DNA of 64,000 nt from Pseudosulfitobacter pseudonitzschiae (lineage in GTDB: Bacteria; Pseudomonadota; Alphaproteobacteria; Rhodobacterales; Rhodobacteraceae), in contig NZ_CP022415.1 of the NCBI RefSeq assembly GCF_002222635.1, positions 372,001-436,000 of the forward strand. The letters run 5' to 3'. The position numbers and the translations under genes were made by a program. Below the pieces are notes generated by a model. That model searched no databases, was not told where the DNA came from, and saw only the letters and a list, made by a program, of their open reading frames with translations. Positions 44,215-54,778 of this stretch are shown in pieces; position 1 is the stretch's first letter; each line of letters begins with the position of its first letter.

Positions 44215-44948
44215 AAGCAATTCAATGGCTGCGGTCGCTGGTCTTTGTGGTGCAGATCTATCTGGCCATGCTGGTGGTCGGCGTGGCCTTTGCACCCTAT
44301 GCGCTGTTCAGCCGTGCGGGTGCCCGCGCAGCCTGTAAAACGTGGTGCAAATGGGTGTTCTGGACGGCCCGCTGGATGGTGGGTATCCGCACCGAAGTGC
44401 GTGGACCCGTGCCCACAGGCGACGTGCTGATCGCCGCCAAGCACCAGTCGTTTCTGGACATTATGCTGATCTTTCACGCGGTGCCCAAGGGCAAGTTCAT
44501 CATGAAACGCGAGATATTGTGGACACCGATCATCGGGCTTTATGCCAAGGGCATCGGATGTATTCCCGTGGCGCGCGGTAAACGTGGTCTTGCGATCAAA
44601 AAAATGGTCCGCGACGTCGATGCGGGCCGTCTGGAGGCGGGGCAGTTGATCATCTATTCACAAGGCACCCGCGTCGCGCCGGGGGTCAAGGCACCCTATA
44701 AGGTTGGCACTGCGGTTCTGTACAACGAGCTGGGCCAGCCTTGTGTGCCTGTCGCCACCAACGTGGGCCTGTTCTGGCCACGTAAGGGGATCTTGCGAAA
44801 ACCGGGGCTGGCTGTGGTAGAGTTCCTGCCCACCATGCCCGAGGGGCTGCCCCGCGAGGAATTTATGGCCGCGCTGCAACAGACGGTCGAGGAGCGATCG
44901 GATGCTTTGCTGGTAGAGGCGGGTTTCACACCGGAAAGGTTAAGTTGA
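44211..44948 (+). CDS. plsC: 1-acyl-sn-glycerol-3-phosphate acyltransferase (PlsC-like)
   Basis: A 245-residue membrane-bound acyltransferase that makes phosphatidic acid. The catalytic H(X4)D motif is KHQSFLDIML; the Gly-rich FYSQGT-type motif here is IIYSQGTRVAPG; a further VPVATNVGLFW stretch fits family block IV. One N-terminal membrane segment (VVQIYLAMLVVGVAFA). ATG 44211 overlaps the ftsX stop, and the stop overlaps the PPOX gene by one base. More than one PlsC may exist in such genomes, so the symbol is family-level. Confidence 0.88.
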   Translation: MKAIQWLRSLVFVVQIYLAMLVVGVAFAPYALFSRAGARAACKTWCKWVFWTARWMVGIRTEVRGPVPTGDVLIAAKHQSFLDIMLIFHAVPKGKFIMKREILWTPIIGLYAKGIGCIPVARGKRGLAIKKMVRDVDAGRLEAGQLIIYSQGTRVAPGVKAPYKVGTAVLYNELGQPCVPVATNVGLFWPRKGILRKPGLAVVEFLPTMPEGLPREEFMAALQQTVEERSDALLVEAGFTPERLS

Positions 44949-45550
44949 TGCAATGGATCGAAACTGAAGCTGACCTTGAGGCGCTTTATGGCAGGCCCGG
45001 ACAGCCCGCGCTGCGCAAGGTGTCGGACCACCTGACACCGCTTTATCGCAAATGGATCATGGCATCACGGTTTTGCGTGCTGACCACTGTGGGCGCCTCT
45101 GGCACCGATGGCAGCCCACGCGGTGACGATGGCCCCGTGGTGCAGGAACTGGACCCGGACACGCTGGCCATGCCCGACTGGCGTGGCAACAACCGGCTGG
45201 ATTCTCTACGTAACATCGTGACCGACGGGCGCGTGTCGCTGATGTTCATGGTGCCGGGGTCGAATTCCGTGGTGCGGGTGAACGGTCAGGCGCGTCTGAC
45301 CGATGATGCGGACCTGCGCGCACGATTTGCCGCAGACAAAGCGGTGCCCGCCACCGTGATCGTGATCCAAATTGCCGAGGTTTACACCCAATGCGCCCGC
45401 GCCGTGATGCGCGCCGACCTGTGGGGCCGTGACGACAGCGCCTATCTGCCCCGTCCGGGCGAGATACTGGCCGAAGTTTCCGATGGTCAGGAGGGTGGTG
45501 CCGCCTATGACGCTGCGTGGCCCAAGCGGGCAAGTGAGACGATGTGGTGA
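44948..45550 (+). CDS. Pyridoxamine-5'-phosphate-oxidase-like FMN-binding protein
   Basis: A 200-residue protein of the flavin split-barrel class (MSMEG_1061-like subgroup). It reads MASRFCVLTTVGASGTDGSPRGDDGPVVQELD, then MPDWRGNNRLDSLRNIVTDGRVSLMFMVPG and a late YTQCARAVMRADLWGRDD. The RGNNRLDS segment contacts FMN phosphate in this family. ATG 44948 overlaps the PlsC stop (TGATG); a TTG at 44945 is also in frame. Substrate unknown. A strong terminator follows. Confidence 0.88.
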   Translation: MQWIETEADLEALYGRPGQPALRKVSDHLTPLYRKWIMASRFCVLTTVGASGTDGSPRGDDGPVVQELDPDTLAMPDWRGNNRLDSLRNIVTDGRVSLMFMVPGSNSVVRVNGQARLTDDADLRARFAADKAVPATVIVIQIAEVYTQCARAVMRADLWGRDDSAYLPRPGEILAEVSDGQEGGAAYDAAWPKRASETMW

Positions 45551-45556
45551 AGTAAT

Positions 45557-45590
45557 AAGATGCCAACGGCAACCGTTGGCATCTTAGACT
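45557..45590 (+). terminator. Terminator after the ftsEX-plsC-PPOX operon
   Basis: AAGATGCCAACGG (45557-45569), loop CAA, CCGTTGGCATCTT (45573-45585), then AGACTTTC. A 13-base perfect stem. It lacks a pure T run in either direction, but symmetry is strong. Confidence 0.75.
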
Positions 45591-45610
45591 TTCATCTGCC
45601 GGGAAACGCA

Positions 45611-45662
45611 GCTTGCCTTAAGGCCGGGCGCCACCCTTTGGCGCCAGGTTCGAACGGCAAGC
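45611..45662. repeat. Nested inverted repeats downstream of lpd
   Basis: Outer pair GCTTGCC (45611-45617) and GGCAAGC (45656-45662). Inner pair GGCGCCA (45627-45633) and TGGCGCC (45639-45645). It lies 45 bases after the lpd stop and just past the terminator of the facing operon. No T run on either side, so it may be a 3' stabiliser or Rho-linked end rather than an intrinsic terminator. Confidence 0.55.
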
Positions 45663-45706
45663 GGTTGCGGCAAAGCATCGCTGACGCCCCTGCCCATTGG
45701 GCGCGA

Positions 45707-47095
45707 TCACATGTGGATCGCGCCGTCGCCACAGGCCAGAGCGGCCTCGCGGACCGCTTCGGAATAGGTGGGGTGGGCGTGGCAGGTCATGGCCAGATCT
45801 TCGGCGGAGGCACCGAATTCCATTGCCACGCAAACCTCGTGGATCAGATCGCCGGCACCGGGACCAATGATGTGGCACCCCAGAATGCGGTCGGTTTCCT
45901 TGTCTGCCAGAATCTTTACGAACCCGTCGCCTGCAAACACGGCCTTGGCCCGCGCGTTGCCCATAAAGCTGAACTTGCCAACCTTATAAGCGCGGCCCGC
46001 TTCTTTCAGCGTGGCTTCGGTTTCGCCTACATTGGCAACCTCAGGGTGAGTGTATATCACGCCGGGGATCACGCCATAGTTCACGTGGCCATGTTTGCCC
46101 GCGACCTGCTCGGCGGCGGCCATGCCTTCGTCTTCGGCCTTGTGGGCCAGCATCGGCCCTTCGATCACGTCGCCGATGGCATAGACACCCGACACGTTGG
46201 TTTGCCAGTCTTTTCCCACCTTGATCTGGCCCCGTTCGGTCATTTCGACCCCCAGACCCTCAAGGCCAAGACCGTCGACAAAGGGTTTGCGGCCGGTCGA
46301 AACCAGAACCACATCGGCGTCCAGCACCGCTTCGCTGTCATCCTTGCGCAGTTTGTAATGCACCTTGGCCTTGGTTTTGGTCGCTTCCGTCTTTTGAACA
46401 GCGGCGCCCATGATGAATTTCAGGCCCTGCTTGGTTAGCATCCGCTGGAAGGTTTTCTGAACCTCAGGGTCCATGCCAGGGGTAATCGCGTCAAGGTATT
46501 CCACGACTGTCACCTCTGACCCCAGACGGGCGTAAACGCTGCCCAGTTCCAGACCGATAACGCCTGCGCCAATCACCACCAGCGATTTGGGCACCTTGCC
46601 CAGTTCCAGCGCGCCGGTCGATGTCACGACGACTTTCTCGTCGACCTCTACGCCAGGCAGCGACGCCGCCGCAGAGCCGGTGGCGATGACGATGTTCTTG
46701 GCCTCGTGGACTTCCTCACCGACCTTGACCTTGCCTGCTTCGGGGATGGAGCCCCAGCCCTTGAGCCAGTCGATCTTGTTCTTTTTGAACAGGAACTCGA
46801 TGCCTTTGGTGTTGGTGTCGACGGTGGACTGTTTGTAGGTCAGCATCTGCTTCCAGTCGACCGAGGGGCTTTTGCCCTTCAGGCCCATTTCGGCAAAGTT
46901 ATGCTCGGCTTCGTGCAGCATGTGCGAGGCGTGCAGCAATGCTTTGGACGGGATGCAACCGACGTTCAGGCAGGTGCCGCCCAATGTCTCGCGTCCCTCG
47001 ACGCAGGCCACTTTCAGACCCAGTTGCGCGCAACGGATTGCGCAGACATAGCCGCCGGGGCCAGCTCCGATGATGATAACGTCGTAGGATGCCAT
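45707..47095 (-). CDS. lpd: Dihydrolipoyl dehydrogenase (E3)
   Basis: A 462-residue flavoprotein that reoxidises dihydrolipoamide for 2-oxoglutarate dehydrogenase, and often for other complexes. The FAD loop is [19 protein letters not shown]; the redox disulfide is [19 protein letters not shown]; the NAD loop is [15 protein letters not shown]; and the catalytic HAHPTYSEA sits near the end. ATG 47095 follows AAGGAGAAG. The frame extends upstream, but without family likeness. Last gene of the sucCDAB cluster. Confidence 0.97.
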   Translation of the reverse strand: MASYDVIIIGAGPGGYVCAIRCAQLGLKVACVEGRETLGGTCLNVGCIPSKALLHASHMLHEAEHNFAEMGLKGKSPSVDWKQMLTYKQSTVDTNTKGIEFLFKKNKIDWLKGWGSIPEAGKVKVGEEVHEAKNIVIATGSAAASLPGVEVDEKVVVTSTGALELGKVPKSLVVIGAGVIGLELGSVYARLGSEVTVVEYLDAITPGMDPEVQKTFQRMLTKQGLKFIMGAAVQKTEATKTKAKVHYKLRKDDSEAVLDADVVLVSTGRKPFVDGLGLEGLGVEMTERGQIKVGKDWQTNVSGVYAIGDVIEGPMLAHKAEDEGMAAAEQVAGKHGHVNYGVIPGVIYTHPEVANVGETEATLKEAGRAYKVGKFSFMGNARAKAVFAGDGFVKILADKETDRILGCHIIGPGAGDLIHEVCVAMEFGASAEDLAMTCHAHPTYSEAVREAALACGDGAIHM

Positions 47096-47220
47096 GAGGT
47101 CTTCTCCTTGGTCGTTTTGGCCGCTGCGGTCCGTATCGAACCACTGTCGGCTGTCGTGTCGGCACGTGTGCCATCTGTTTCTGCCGAGGCATTGATGGCC
47201 CCGTGTGATGCGGGCGCGCC

Positions 47221-47616
47221 CTAGATCAGGGACGCGATGAAAAGCGTGGCAACAGCGGCCATCGCCACCAGCCAGATATAGGAACGCCACGGTTGCCATC
47301 CCAGCGCATAGGCGGGAATATAAAGTGCGCGGGCAGTAATATAAACCCAAGCAGCGCCCACCGTTACGCCAGTGGCCTGATCCGTCAGATGGATCAGCAA
47401 TACGCCGGAGGCAAAGAACGGAAACATCTGCACGTTGTTGTCATAGGCCCGCAGCATCCGTCCGGTGGTGGTGCGCACCGGGCGCGTGGAGTCGTGGTCG
47501 CGCGGACTGGTGGTATAACCGGGGCCCATGTCCACATTGGCCATGTAAGAGGCAACGACAAATTGCGTGATGTGCAACAGGCCTGCGAGGGCGATGGTGA
47601 GGAGGATCGGGGTCAA
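47221..47616 (-). CDS. MAPEG family membrane protein
   Basis: A 131-residue protein with four hydrophobic segments, the MAPEG fold of microsomal glutathione transferase relatives. It reads [21 protein letters not shown], then [25 protein letters not shown] with the conserved R..A..N..E/Q..P pattern, then [19 protein letters not shown] start at 47616 overlaps the upstream stop. It sits between sucB and lpd, though no link to the enzyme complex is known. Confidence 0.85.
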   Translation of the reverse strand: MTPILLTIALAGLLHITQFVVASYMANVDMGPGYTTSPRDHDSTRPVRTTTGRMLRAYDNNVQMFPFFASGVLLIHLTDQATGVTVGAAWVYITARALYIPAYALGWQPWRSYIWLVAMAAVATLFIASLI

Positions 47617-48125
47617 TTGATATCCGCCCTATATTTGCTAGTTTCTGAAATCCCAAATTGATGTGCGCCAAGCCATGCCAAAATGTACAGACCTATGAAT
47701 GGCGGAAAAAACAATGAAATACAGATGCATAATGCCAAGAAGTAGAGAGGCCTCTGGACAAAACTATTTAGAACGCCAACTCTTTCGAGCAGATCAATTT
47801 GGAAGTTCCATAATGTAGCCAACAGTGCTGCCGCAGCCCAAAATAATCCCATGAAGAAATTCTTCTCGTCGGGTTTATTGTCTGGGCTTTTCGGCGCGGA
47901 GTCTTCGTCCAATCCAAATTCTGAGTTGCTTGAAAATGTTCCAACATCGCTGGTTCTACCATCCGCATCTTTGTCTCTTGAAACCAGCCAGCCTATGAAT
48001 GCTCCTGTCGGGGCAAGAAAATACATGGCATTGTATGCTGTTCCACCAACAGCAATGCCCATAGAAGAACCCAAGACTAGGCCAACGATAGCTCCAACCA
48101 AGATCAGTGCACTCGTTTTCGTCAT
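47613..48125 (-). CDS. Hypothetical membrane protein
   Basis: A 170-residue protein with an N-terminal hydrophobic pair (ALILVGAIVGLVLGSSMGIAVGG, AMYFLAPTGAFIGWLVS), an acidic Ser/Asp-rich linker (about residues 55-90), and two or three C-terminal membrane segments (FFMGLFWAAAALLATLW; ALCICISLFFPPFIGLYILAWLG). I do not know the family. Codons are more A/T-rich than in the sucB and lpd genes around it. It lies 160 bases after sucB and overlaps the MAPEG gene, so the pair looks like an insertion into the operon. Confidence 0.7.
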   Translation of the reverse strand: MTKTSALILVGAIVGLVLGSSMGIAVGGTAYNAMYFLAPTGAFIGWLVSRDKDADGRTSDVGTFSSNSEFGLDEDSAPKSPDNKPDEKNFFMGLFWAAAALLATLWNFQIDLLERVGVLNSFVQRPLYFLALCICISLFFPPFIGLYILAWLGAHQFGISETSKYRADIN

Positions 48126-48287
48126 ACGGCCGCCTCCAATATTAAGAATTCAATTTCGTTAACAATTTCTGCGGGTACTCAAGTGCTTGTTTCTTCTGCA
48201 CGGGGCACCTTAGCGACGTTTTGCATTCAACGATTAGTTGCCTTAGCCCTTAGCAAGGTGTGACGGGGGGTTACCCCGCCTCACTCC

Positions 48288-49808
48288 TTACAGGTCCATC
48301 AACAGACGACGGGGATCTTCCAGCGCTTCTTTGACGCGCACAAGGAAGGTCACGGCGCCTTTGCCGTCCACGATGCGGTGGTCGTAGGACAGCGCCAGAT
48401 ACATCATCGGACGGATCACGACCTGACCGCCTATTGCCATTGGACGGTCCTGAATCTTGTGCATGCCAAGGATGCCAGACTGTGGCGGGTTCAGGATCGG
48501 CGAGGACATCAGCGAGCCGTAAACGCCACCGTTCGAGATGGTGAACGTACCGCCTTGCATTTCCGCCATCGACAGTTTGCCATCACGGGCGCGCGCACCT
48601 TTTTCGGCAATCGCTTTTTCGATCTCGGCAAAGGACATGGCGTCGGCGTCGCGGACAACCGGAACGACCAGACCCGTGGGCGTACCTGCGGCAATGCCCA
48701 TGTGAACGAAGTTTTTGTAGACCACGTCGGTGCCGTCAATCTCGGCGTTGACCTCGGGGACTTCTTTCAGCGCGTGAACGCAGGCCTTGGTGAAGAAGGA
48801 CATAAAGCCCAGCTTCACGCCGTGCTTTTTCAGGAACAGATCTTTGTATTCGTTGCGCAGCGCCATCACCTCGGTCATGTCGACCTCGTTATAGGTGGTC
48901 AGCATCGCAGCGGTGTTCTGGCTGTCTTTCAGGCGGCGTGCGATGGTCTGGCGCAGGCGGGTCATCTTGACCCGCTCTTCGCGCGAGGCATCGTCGGCAG
49001 AGACAGGCGCGCGCGGAGCGGCAGAGGCTTGCGGGGCCGGTGCGCTGCCAGCGGCGGCCACGGCCTTGGCCACGTCTTCTTTCATAATGCGGCCATCACG
49101 ACCCGAGCCTGTGACCTGATCGCGGCTGATACCAGCCTCGGCCATCGCTTTTTTGGCAGAGGGCGCGTCTTCGACGTCTTTGCCCGAGGATGGCGCTGCT
49201 TCGGTTGCCTTGCCTGGGGCAGGTGCGGGGGCGATTTCGCCCGAGGCCGAACCGGAAATGACACCCAGCTTGGCGGATGCATCGACAGTGGTCCCTTCGG
49301 GCGCAGTGATTTCCGACAGCACGCCACCTGCGGGCGCGGGCACTTCAACGCTGACCTTATCGGTTTCCAGCTCGCACAGCATTTCGTCCTGACTGACGGT
49401 GTCGCCAACCTGTTTGAACCAGGTGCTGACGGTCGCCTCGGTGACGCTTTCGCCCAATGTGGGCACCATCACATCAACGCTGTCACCGCCTGACGATGTG
49501 TCAGCAGCAGGCGCGTCGTCCGGGGCTTCGGCCTTGGGCTTGTCTTCCTTGGATGCGTCTGCTTCGGCTTTGCCACCTTCCGAGATGGTGGCCAGCAGGG
49601 CATCGACGCCCACGGTTTCACCTTCAGCGGCTACGATTTCACCCATTGTGCCTGCAACGGGGCTGGGTACTTCGACGGTGACTTTGTCTGTTTCCAGTTC
49701 GCACAGCATTTCGTCGACGGCCACTGCGTCACCGGGTTTCTTGAACCATGTGGCAACGGTGGCTTCGGTCACGGATTCGCCCAAGGTGGGCACACGGACA
49801 TCAGTCAT
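48288..49808 (-). CDS. sucB: 2-oxoglutarate dehydrogenase E2, dihydrolipoyl succinyltransferase, two lipoyl domains
   Basis: A 506-residue E2 subunit. It has two nearly identical lipoyl domains, with lipoylated Lys42 and Lys151 in ELETDK motifs. An Ala/Pro-rich linker follows each. A peripheral-subunit binding domain lies about residues 220-258 ([26 protein letters not shown]). The catalytic domain ends with [16 protein letters not shown], carrying the active His and Asp. Most E2o enzymes, such as the E. coli one, have a single lipoyl domain, so this is a duplicated form, seen in other alphaproteobacteria too. Its start overlaps the sucA stop by one base. Confidence 0.97.
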   Translation of the reverse strand: MTDVRVPTLGESVTEATVATWFKKPGDAVAVDEMLCELETDKVTVEVPSPVAGTMGEIVAAEGETVGVDALLATISEGGKAEADASKEDKPKAEAPDDAPAADTSSGGDSVDVMVPTLGESVTEATVSTWFKQVGDTVSQDEMLCELETDKVSVEVPAPAGGVLSEITAPEGTTVDASAKLGVISGSASGEIAPAPAPGKATEAAPSSGKDVEDAPSAKKAMAEAGISRDQVTGSGRDGRIMKEDVAKAVAAAGSAPAPQASAAPRAPVSADDASREERVKMTRLRQTIARRLKDSQNTAAMLTTYNEVDMTEVMALRNEYKDLFLKKHGVKLGFMSFFTKACVHALKEVPEVNAEIDGTDVVYKNFVHMGIAAGTPTGLVVPVVRDADAMSFAEIEKAIAEKGARARDGKLSMAEMQGGTFTISNGGVYGSLMSSPILNPPQSGILGMHKIQDRPMAIGGQVVIRPMMYLALSYDHRIVDGKGAVTFLVRVKEALEDPRRLLMDL

Positions 49809-52774
49809 TATTTCGATCCTTTGATGGTCAGCGCCTCGTCAACGAGTGCGGCTTGTTGTGCTTTGTGCTGGCTGGCCAGACCTGTCGCAGGCGATGCCGA
49901 CGTGGCACGCCCGACATATTCGGGGCGCAGATGTTTGGCCTTGATCCGGCTCAGAACCCATTCGATGTTCGGCTCGATAAAGGTCCATGCGCCTTGGTTT
50001 TTCGGTTCTTCCTGACACCAGATCATTTCGGCATTCTTGAAGCGTTCCAACTCTTTCACCGCGGATTGCGCGGGGAAGGGGTAGAATTGCTCGAAGCGCA
50101 GCAGATAGATGTCGTCGATGCCACGGGCGTCGCGTTCTTCCAGCAGATCGTAATAAACCTTGCCGGAACACATTACCACGCGCTTGATCTTGTCATCGTC
50201 GGCCATCGTGGTTTCGGAATTGCCGTGCTGGGCGTCATCCCACAGCACACGGTGAAAGGACGATCCGGTGGTGAACTCGTCTGCCTTGCTGACGGCCAGC
50301 TTGTGACGCAGCAGCGATTTTGGCGTCATCAGGATCAGCGGCTTGCGGAAGTCGCGGTGGATCTGGCGGCGCAGGATGTGGAAGTAGTTGGCAGGCGTGG
50401 TGCAGTTGGCCACGATCCAGTTGTCCTGACCGCACATTTGCAGGAACCGTTCCAGACGCGCGCTGGAGTGTTCCGGGCCTTGACCCTCGAAGCCGTGCGG
50501 CAGCAGTACCGTCAGGCCCGACATCCGCAGCCATTTGCTTTCGCCCGAGCTGATGAACTGGTCAAACATGATCTGTGCGCCATTGGCAAAGTCGCCAAAC
50601 TGTGCTTCCCACAGGGTCAGGGCATTGGGTTCTGCCATCGAATAGCCGTACTCGAACCCCAGCACCGCGTATTCGGACAGCATCGAGTCGATGACCTCGT
50701 ACTGGGCCTGACCTTCGCGGATGTTGTTCAGCGGATAGTAGCGATCATCATTGTCCTGGTTGATCAGGGCCGAGTGGCGCTGGCTGAACGTTCCGCGCGC
50801 ACTGTCCTGTCCGGAAAGACGCACAGGGAATCCTTCGGTCAGCAGCGAACCGAACGCGATCGCCTCGGCTGTGGCCCAGTCGAAGCCGGCGCCATTTTCG
50901 AACATGGCTTTTTTGGCGTCCAGCAGACGTTCAACCGTCTTGTGCAGCGCAACACCTTCGGGTGCGGTGGTCAGCCCCTTGCCGACGTCGGCCAAAGTTT
51001 CGGGTTTGATTGCCGTTTTGCCGCGCTGGTATCTTTTTTGCTTCATCTTATCCAGATGCGACCACTTGCCATCCAGCCAGTCGGCCTTGTTCGGGCGGTA
51101 TTCTTTCCCTGCCTCGAACTCTTCGTTCATCTTGGCCTGAAATGCTGCCTTCATGTCCTCGATCTCGCCTTCGGGGATCAGGCCGTCTTTGACCAGGCGG
51201 TCGGTATAGAGCGTCAGCGTGGTTTTTTGCTTTTTGATTTTTTTATACATCACCGGATTGGTGAACATGGGCTCGTCGCCCTCGTTATGACCAAAGCGGC
51301 GGTAGCAGAAGATGTCGATAACGACGTCTTTGTGGAACTTTTGGCGGAATTCGGTGGCCACTTTTGCAGCGTGGACCACGGCCTCGGGGTCGTCCCCGTT
51401 GACGTGGAAGATCGGCGCCTCGACCACCAGTGCATTGTCGGTGGGATAGGGCGACGAGCGCGAGAAGTGCGGCGCTGTGGTAAAACCGATCTGATTGTTC
51501 ACCACGATGTGCATGGTGCCACCGGTGCGGTGACCGCGCAGGCCGGACAGGGCGAAACATTCAGCCACGACGCCCTGACCCGCAAAGGCCGCATCGCCGT
51601 GCAGCAGGATCGGCATGACACAAGTGCGGTCCGCACTGCCCCACTGGTCCTGTTTGGCGCGGGCCTTGCCCAGGACGACGGGGTTCACCGCCTCGAGGTG
51701 CGAGGGGTTTGCCGTCAGCGACAGATGGACGGTGTTGTCATCGAACTGGCGGTCAGACGAGGCACCAAGGTGGTATTTTACATCGCCGGATCCATCGACG
51801 TCTTCGGGCTTGAAGCTGCCCCCCTGAAATTCGTTGAAGATCGCGCGGTAGGGTTTTTGCATTACATTGGCCAGAACCGACAGACGGCCGCGGTGCGGCA
51901 TGCCGATCACGATTTCCTTGACGCCCAAGGCGCCGCCGCGCTTGATGACCTGCTCCATTGCAGGGATCAGGCTTTCGCCGCCATCCAGACCAAAGCGTTT
52001 GGTGCCCATGTATTTCACATGAAGGAACTTTTCAAAGCCTTCGGCCTCGACCATTTTGTTCAGGATTGCCTTGCGGCCCTCGCGGGTGAACTGGATTTCC
52101 TTGCCCAACCCTTCGATCCGCTCTTTCAGCCAGGCGGATTCGTCGGGGTTGGAAATGTGCATGTATTGCAGGGCAAAGGTGCCGCAATAGGTGCGGTTCA
52201 CGATGTCCATGATCTGGCGCATCGTGGCGATTTCCAAGCCTAACACATTGTCGATGAAGATCGGTCGATCCATGTCGGCATCGGTAAAGCCGTAGGATTT
52301 TGGGTCAAGCTCGGGGTGCGGGGTCTTGTCGCGCATACCCAGAGGATCCAGATCGGCGACCAGATGTCCGCGGATGCGGTAGGCGCGGATGATCATCAAC
52401 GCGCGGATGCTGTCCAGCACGGCACGTTTGACCATCTCGTCGCTCAACTCGACGCCTTTGTCTTCGGCCTTGGCCTTGATCTTGTCGCCCGCCCCTTTGA
52501 CCTCGGCGGGGGCGGCCCATTCACCGGTCAGGGCTTGGGTCAGGTCATCACCGGGCACGGGCGGCCAGTCGGCGCGTGCCCAGCTTGGGCCTGCGGCCTC
52601 GGCTTTGACGTTGGTATCGTCGTCACCCATCTCTTTGAAAAAGGCCTGCCATGCTTCGTCCACAGCGCCGGGGTTGTTGGCATAGCGCGCATACATCTGT
52701 TCAAGGTATTCCGCGTTGTGCCCCTGCATGAAGGACGAGGAGTGGAACTGGTCGTTGGCGGGGTGGTCGGTCAT
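49808..52774 (-). CDS. sucA: 2-oxoglutarate dehydrogenase E1 (thiamine-diphosphate dependent)
   Basis: A 988-residue E1o that decarboxylates 2-oxoglutarate and reductively succinylates the E2 lipoyl group. Visible marks: the N-terminal [17 protein letters not shown]-type E2-binding segment (here [19 protein letters not shown]), [15 protein letters not shown], the thiamine-diphosphate region [34 protein letters not shown], and late [20 protein letters not shown]. Full length. Overlaps sucB and the DUF805 gene by one base each. Confidence 0.97.
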   Translation of the reverse strand: MTDHPANDQFHSSSFMQGHNAEYLEQMYARYANNPGAVDEAWQAFFKEMGDDDTNVKAEAAGPSWARADWPPVPGDDLTQALTGEWAAPAEVKGAGDKIKAKAEDKGVELSDEMVKRAVLDSIRALMIIRAYRIRGHLVADLDPLGMRDKTPHPELDPKSYGFTDADMDRPIFIDNVLGLEIATMRQIMDIVNRTYCGTFALQYMHISNPDESAWLKERIEGLGKEIQFTREGRKAILNKMVEAEGFEKFLHVKYMGTKRFGLDGGESLIPAMEQVIKRGGALGVKEIVIGMPHRGRLSVLANVMQKPYRAIFNEFQGGSFKPEDVDGSGDVKYHLGASSDRQFDDNTVHLSLTANPSHLEAVNPVVLGKARAKQDQWGSADRTCVMPILLHGDAAFAGQGVVAECFALSGLRGHRTGGTMHIVVNNQIGFTTAPHFSRSSPYPTDNALVVEAPIFHVNGDDPEAVVHAAKVATEFRQKFHKDVVIDIFCYRRFGHNEGDEPMFTNPVMYKKIKKQKTTLTLYTDRLVKDGLIPEGEIEDMKAAFQAKMNEEFEAGKEYRPNKADWLDGKWSHLDKMKQKRYQRGKTAIKPETLADVGKGLTTAPEGVALHKTVERLLDAKKAMFENGAGFDWATAEAIAFGSLLTEGFPVRLSGQDSARGTFSQRHSALINQDNDDRYYPLNNIREGQAQYEVIDSMLSEYAVLGFEYGYSMAEPNALTLWEAQFGDFANGAQIMFDQFISSGESKWLRMSGLTVLLPHGFEGQGPEHSSARLERFLQMCGQDNWIVANCTTPANYFHILRRQIHRDFRKPLILMTPKSLLRHKLAVSKADEFTTGSSFHRVLWDDAQHGNSETTMADDDKIKRVVMCSGKVYYDLLEERDARGIDDIYLLRFEQFYPFPAQSAVKELERFKNAEMIWCQEEPKNQGAWTFIEPNIEWVLSRIKAKHLRPEYVGRATSASPATGLASQHKAQQAALVDEALTIKGSK

Positions 52775-53289
52775 TAAAGTACCTCACGAAGGTTGGGACC
52801 GTGTGCGTTGGTGCTGGGTTCGGATGCGACGAGCGTTTGGCCAAGAACGGTGGCTGTCGTCATCAAAGTTACGAAGAGCATAATGAGGTGGAGTGGGATC
52901 AGGATAAGTGCGGCAACGAACCACAAAAGCAGAGCGATAAGGCCGCCACCCACCAACCCGATTGCGAACCCGGCCCACAGGAAGACCTGATAGCCGAGCC
53001 AGAGGATCACAAAGGGGGCAAAGGGATAAAAAGCCTGTGCGCCGTCAAACCCCGCGTCATTGAGACGGCGAGAGGTTGCCAGAAGAAAGGGAAGGGCAGT
53101 GACAAACAATACCGCAAGTTTCGCCATGCCATGCCAAGGATGCACCTCCAGCCAATCGACTTGCGACGCATACAACACAGGCGGCAGCAAGGCTATTGGC
53201 AGGAACTGCCAATATGCCTTGCGGGCCATGCGCTCCTTGAAGCGGAACATGGCCAAAATGCCGGAAGGTATGTTGTTTGCGCCCTCCAC
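52774..53289 (-). CDS. DUF805-like membrane protein between sucD and sucA
   Basis: A protein of up to 171 residues with about four membrane segments and the DUF805 look: FRFKERMARKAYWQFLPIALLPPV, then ATSRRLNDAGFDGAQAFYPFAPFVILWLGYQ. The GTG start at 53289 is two bases after the sucD stop; ATG 53250 (residue 14) starts closer to the family beginning and may be the true one. It overlaps sucA by one base. No function is known; its place in the operon suggests expression with the TCA enzymes. Confidence 0.78.
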   Translation of the reverse strand: MEGANNIPSGILAMFRFKERMARKAYWQFLPIALLPPVLYASQVDWLEVHPWHGMAKLAVLFVTALPFLLATSRRLNDAGFDGAQAFYPFAPFVILWLGYQVFLWAGFAIGLVGGGLIALLLWFVAALILIPLHLIMLFVTLMTTATVLGQTLVASEPSTNAHGPNLREVL

Positions 53290-53291
53290 AA

Positions 53292-54179
53292 TTACCCCTT
53301 GTCGATCGCTTCCTTGACCGCTTCGCCCAGTGTCGCGGGGCTGTCGGCCACCACGATACCGGCTTCACGCATCGCTTCGATCTTGCTTTCCGCGTCGCCC
53401 TTGCCACCGGCAACGATTGCGCCCGCGTGGCCCATGCGACGGCCCGGAGGGGCTGTGCGGCCTGCGATGAAACCGGCTGTGGGTTTCCAGCGGCCTTTTT
53501 TGCGCTCGTCGGCCAGAAACTGTGCCGCTTCCTCTTCGGCGGAACCGCCGATTTCGCCGATCATGATGATTGACTGGGTTTCGGGGTCGGCTAAGAACAT
53601 CTCCAGCACGTCAATGTGTTCGGTCCCTTTGATCGGATCGCCGCCGATGCCCACGGCCGTGGACTGGCCCAGACCCATGTCGGTTGTCTGCTTCACTGCC
53701 TCATAGGTAAGCGTGCCCGAGCGCGAAACAACACCACAGCTGCCGCGCTTGTGAATGTGGCCGGGCATGATGCCGATCTTGCAGGCGTCAGGGGTGATCA
53801 CGCCGGGGCAGTTGGGGCCGATCAGGCGCGATTTGGACCCTTCCAGCGCGCGTGCGACGCGCATCATGTCCAGAACCGGGATACCTTCGGTGATGCATAC
53901 GATCAGCGGCATTTCCGCGTCGACGGCTTCCAGAATCGAATCCGCCGCAAAGGGGGGCGGAACATAGATCACTGAGGCGTTTGCTTCGGTCATGTGCATT
54001 GCTTCGTGGACCGAATCGTAGACCGGCAGGTCAAGATGGGTCTGCCCGCCTTTGCCCGGTGTCACGCCGCCGACCATTTTGGTGCCATAGGCGATGGCCT
54101 GTTCGGTGTGGAATGTCCCCTGCGAGCCGGTCAGGCCCTGACAGATGACTTTGGTGTTTTCGTCGATGAGGATTGCCAT
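53292..54179 (-). CDS. sucD: Succinate-CoA ligase, alpha subunit
   Basis: A 295-residue subunit that carries the phosphohistidine. CoA-binding start: [35 protein letters not shown] (in part). The phosphorylated His is in [21 protein letters not shown] near residue 246. Also [10 protein letters not shown]. It pairs with sucC, which is separated from it by a lipoprotein gene. Full length, ATG start. Confidence 0.97.
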   Translation of the reverse strand: MAILIDENTKVICQGLTGSQGTFHTEQAIAYGTKMVGGVTPGKGGQTHLDLPVYDSVHEAMHMTEANASVIYVPPPFAADSILEAVDAEMPLIVCITEGIPVLDMMRVARALEGSKSRLIGPNCPGVITPDACKIGIMPGHIHKRGSCGVVSRSGTLTYEAVKQTTDMGLGQSTAVGIGGDPIKGTEHIDVLEMFLADPETQSIIMIGEIGGSAEEEAAQFLADERKKGRWKPTAGFIAGRTAPPGRRMGHAGAIVAGGKGDAESKIEAMREAGIVVADSPATLGEAVKEAIDKG

Positions 54180-54197
54180 GTCAGAAGGCTCCTTGGA

Positions 54198-54776
54198 TTA
54201 CTTGAGGGCGCGAACAAAAAGCGCTGTGTTGTTGTTGAGGCTGCCGGTGAATGCCGCCATCCCGCGGAGGTTGCCCAGCGGAACTGCCTTGAAAGTCACT
54301 AAAAATGGTGCGGTTTCGATCGTACTGAACACGGTTTGTCCGGCTCGGTTCTTAAGGGTGTACGAAATTTCCGTCTCTGCCCTTACGGCCCCAAGGCTCG
54401 GTGGTACCGCCGGTTTGAGCAGGGCGATGTCGAGAACGTATTTGCCACCCGGCAATGCTCCCGCTTCCTTCAGGCTATCTGCGAAATAGGCGCGGGCTTG
54501 CTTGTCGGAGATCGGAGCCTGCTGAACAGTGAAGGCCTTGTTCTTGCCAAACCCCGTAACGGCGCCAATCTGCATCGAACCATGATACTTCGGGGGCACC
54601 ATGCCAATTGTCATTGTCTGGCTTTTGAGGGTCGATTTGGTCTCGTCAACGTTTACCACGGCTTTGGGCACAGGCGTCGTACTGGTTTCGCCGGCACCGT
54701 CCGTGTAGCTTTGGGAACAGCTTGCCAGCAACGTGCAGGCTGACAGCATGGCGGGTAGAAAAGCGAATTTTACCAT
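54198..54776 (-). CDS. Lipoprotein of unknown function between sucC and sucD
   Basis: A 192-residue exported protein with signal peptide VKFAFLPAMLSACTLLASC and a lipobox LLASC (Cys19). The mature part, SQSYTDGAGETSTTPVPKAV then YVLDIALLKPAVPPSLGAVRAETEISYTL, looks like an all-beta envelope protein. I do not recognise the family. It starts two bases after the sucC stop and ends 18 bases before sucD, so it splits the two ligase subunit genes within one transcript. Confidence 0.75.
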   Translation of the reverse strand: MVKFAFLPAMLSACTLLASCSQSYTDGAGETSTTPVPKAVVNVDETKSTLKSQTMTIGMVPPKYHGSMQIGAVTGFGKNKAFTVQQAPISDKQARAYFADSLKEAGALPGGKYVLDIALLKPAVPPSLGAVRAETEISYTLKNRAGQTVFSTIETAPFLVTFKAVPLGNLRGMAAFTGSLNNNTALFVRALK

Positions 54777-54778
54777 GC

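Noticed and set aside
48240-48287. A terminator directly after sucB
   Set aside because: Only a short GGGG/CCCC pairing without a T run is visible, so read-through toward lpd remains likely.
49748-52243. An 831-codon plus-strand frame opposite sucA
   Set aside because: It lies entirely over sucA, whose identity is certain, and its composition is that of an antisense shadow.
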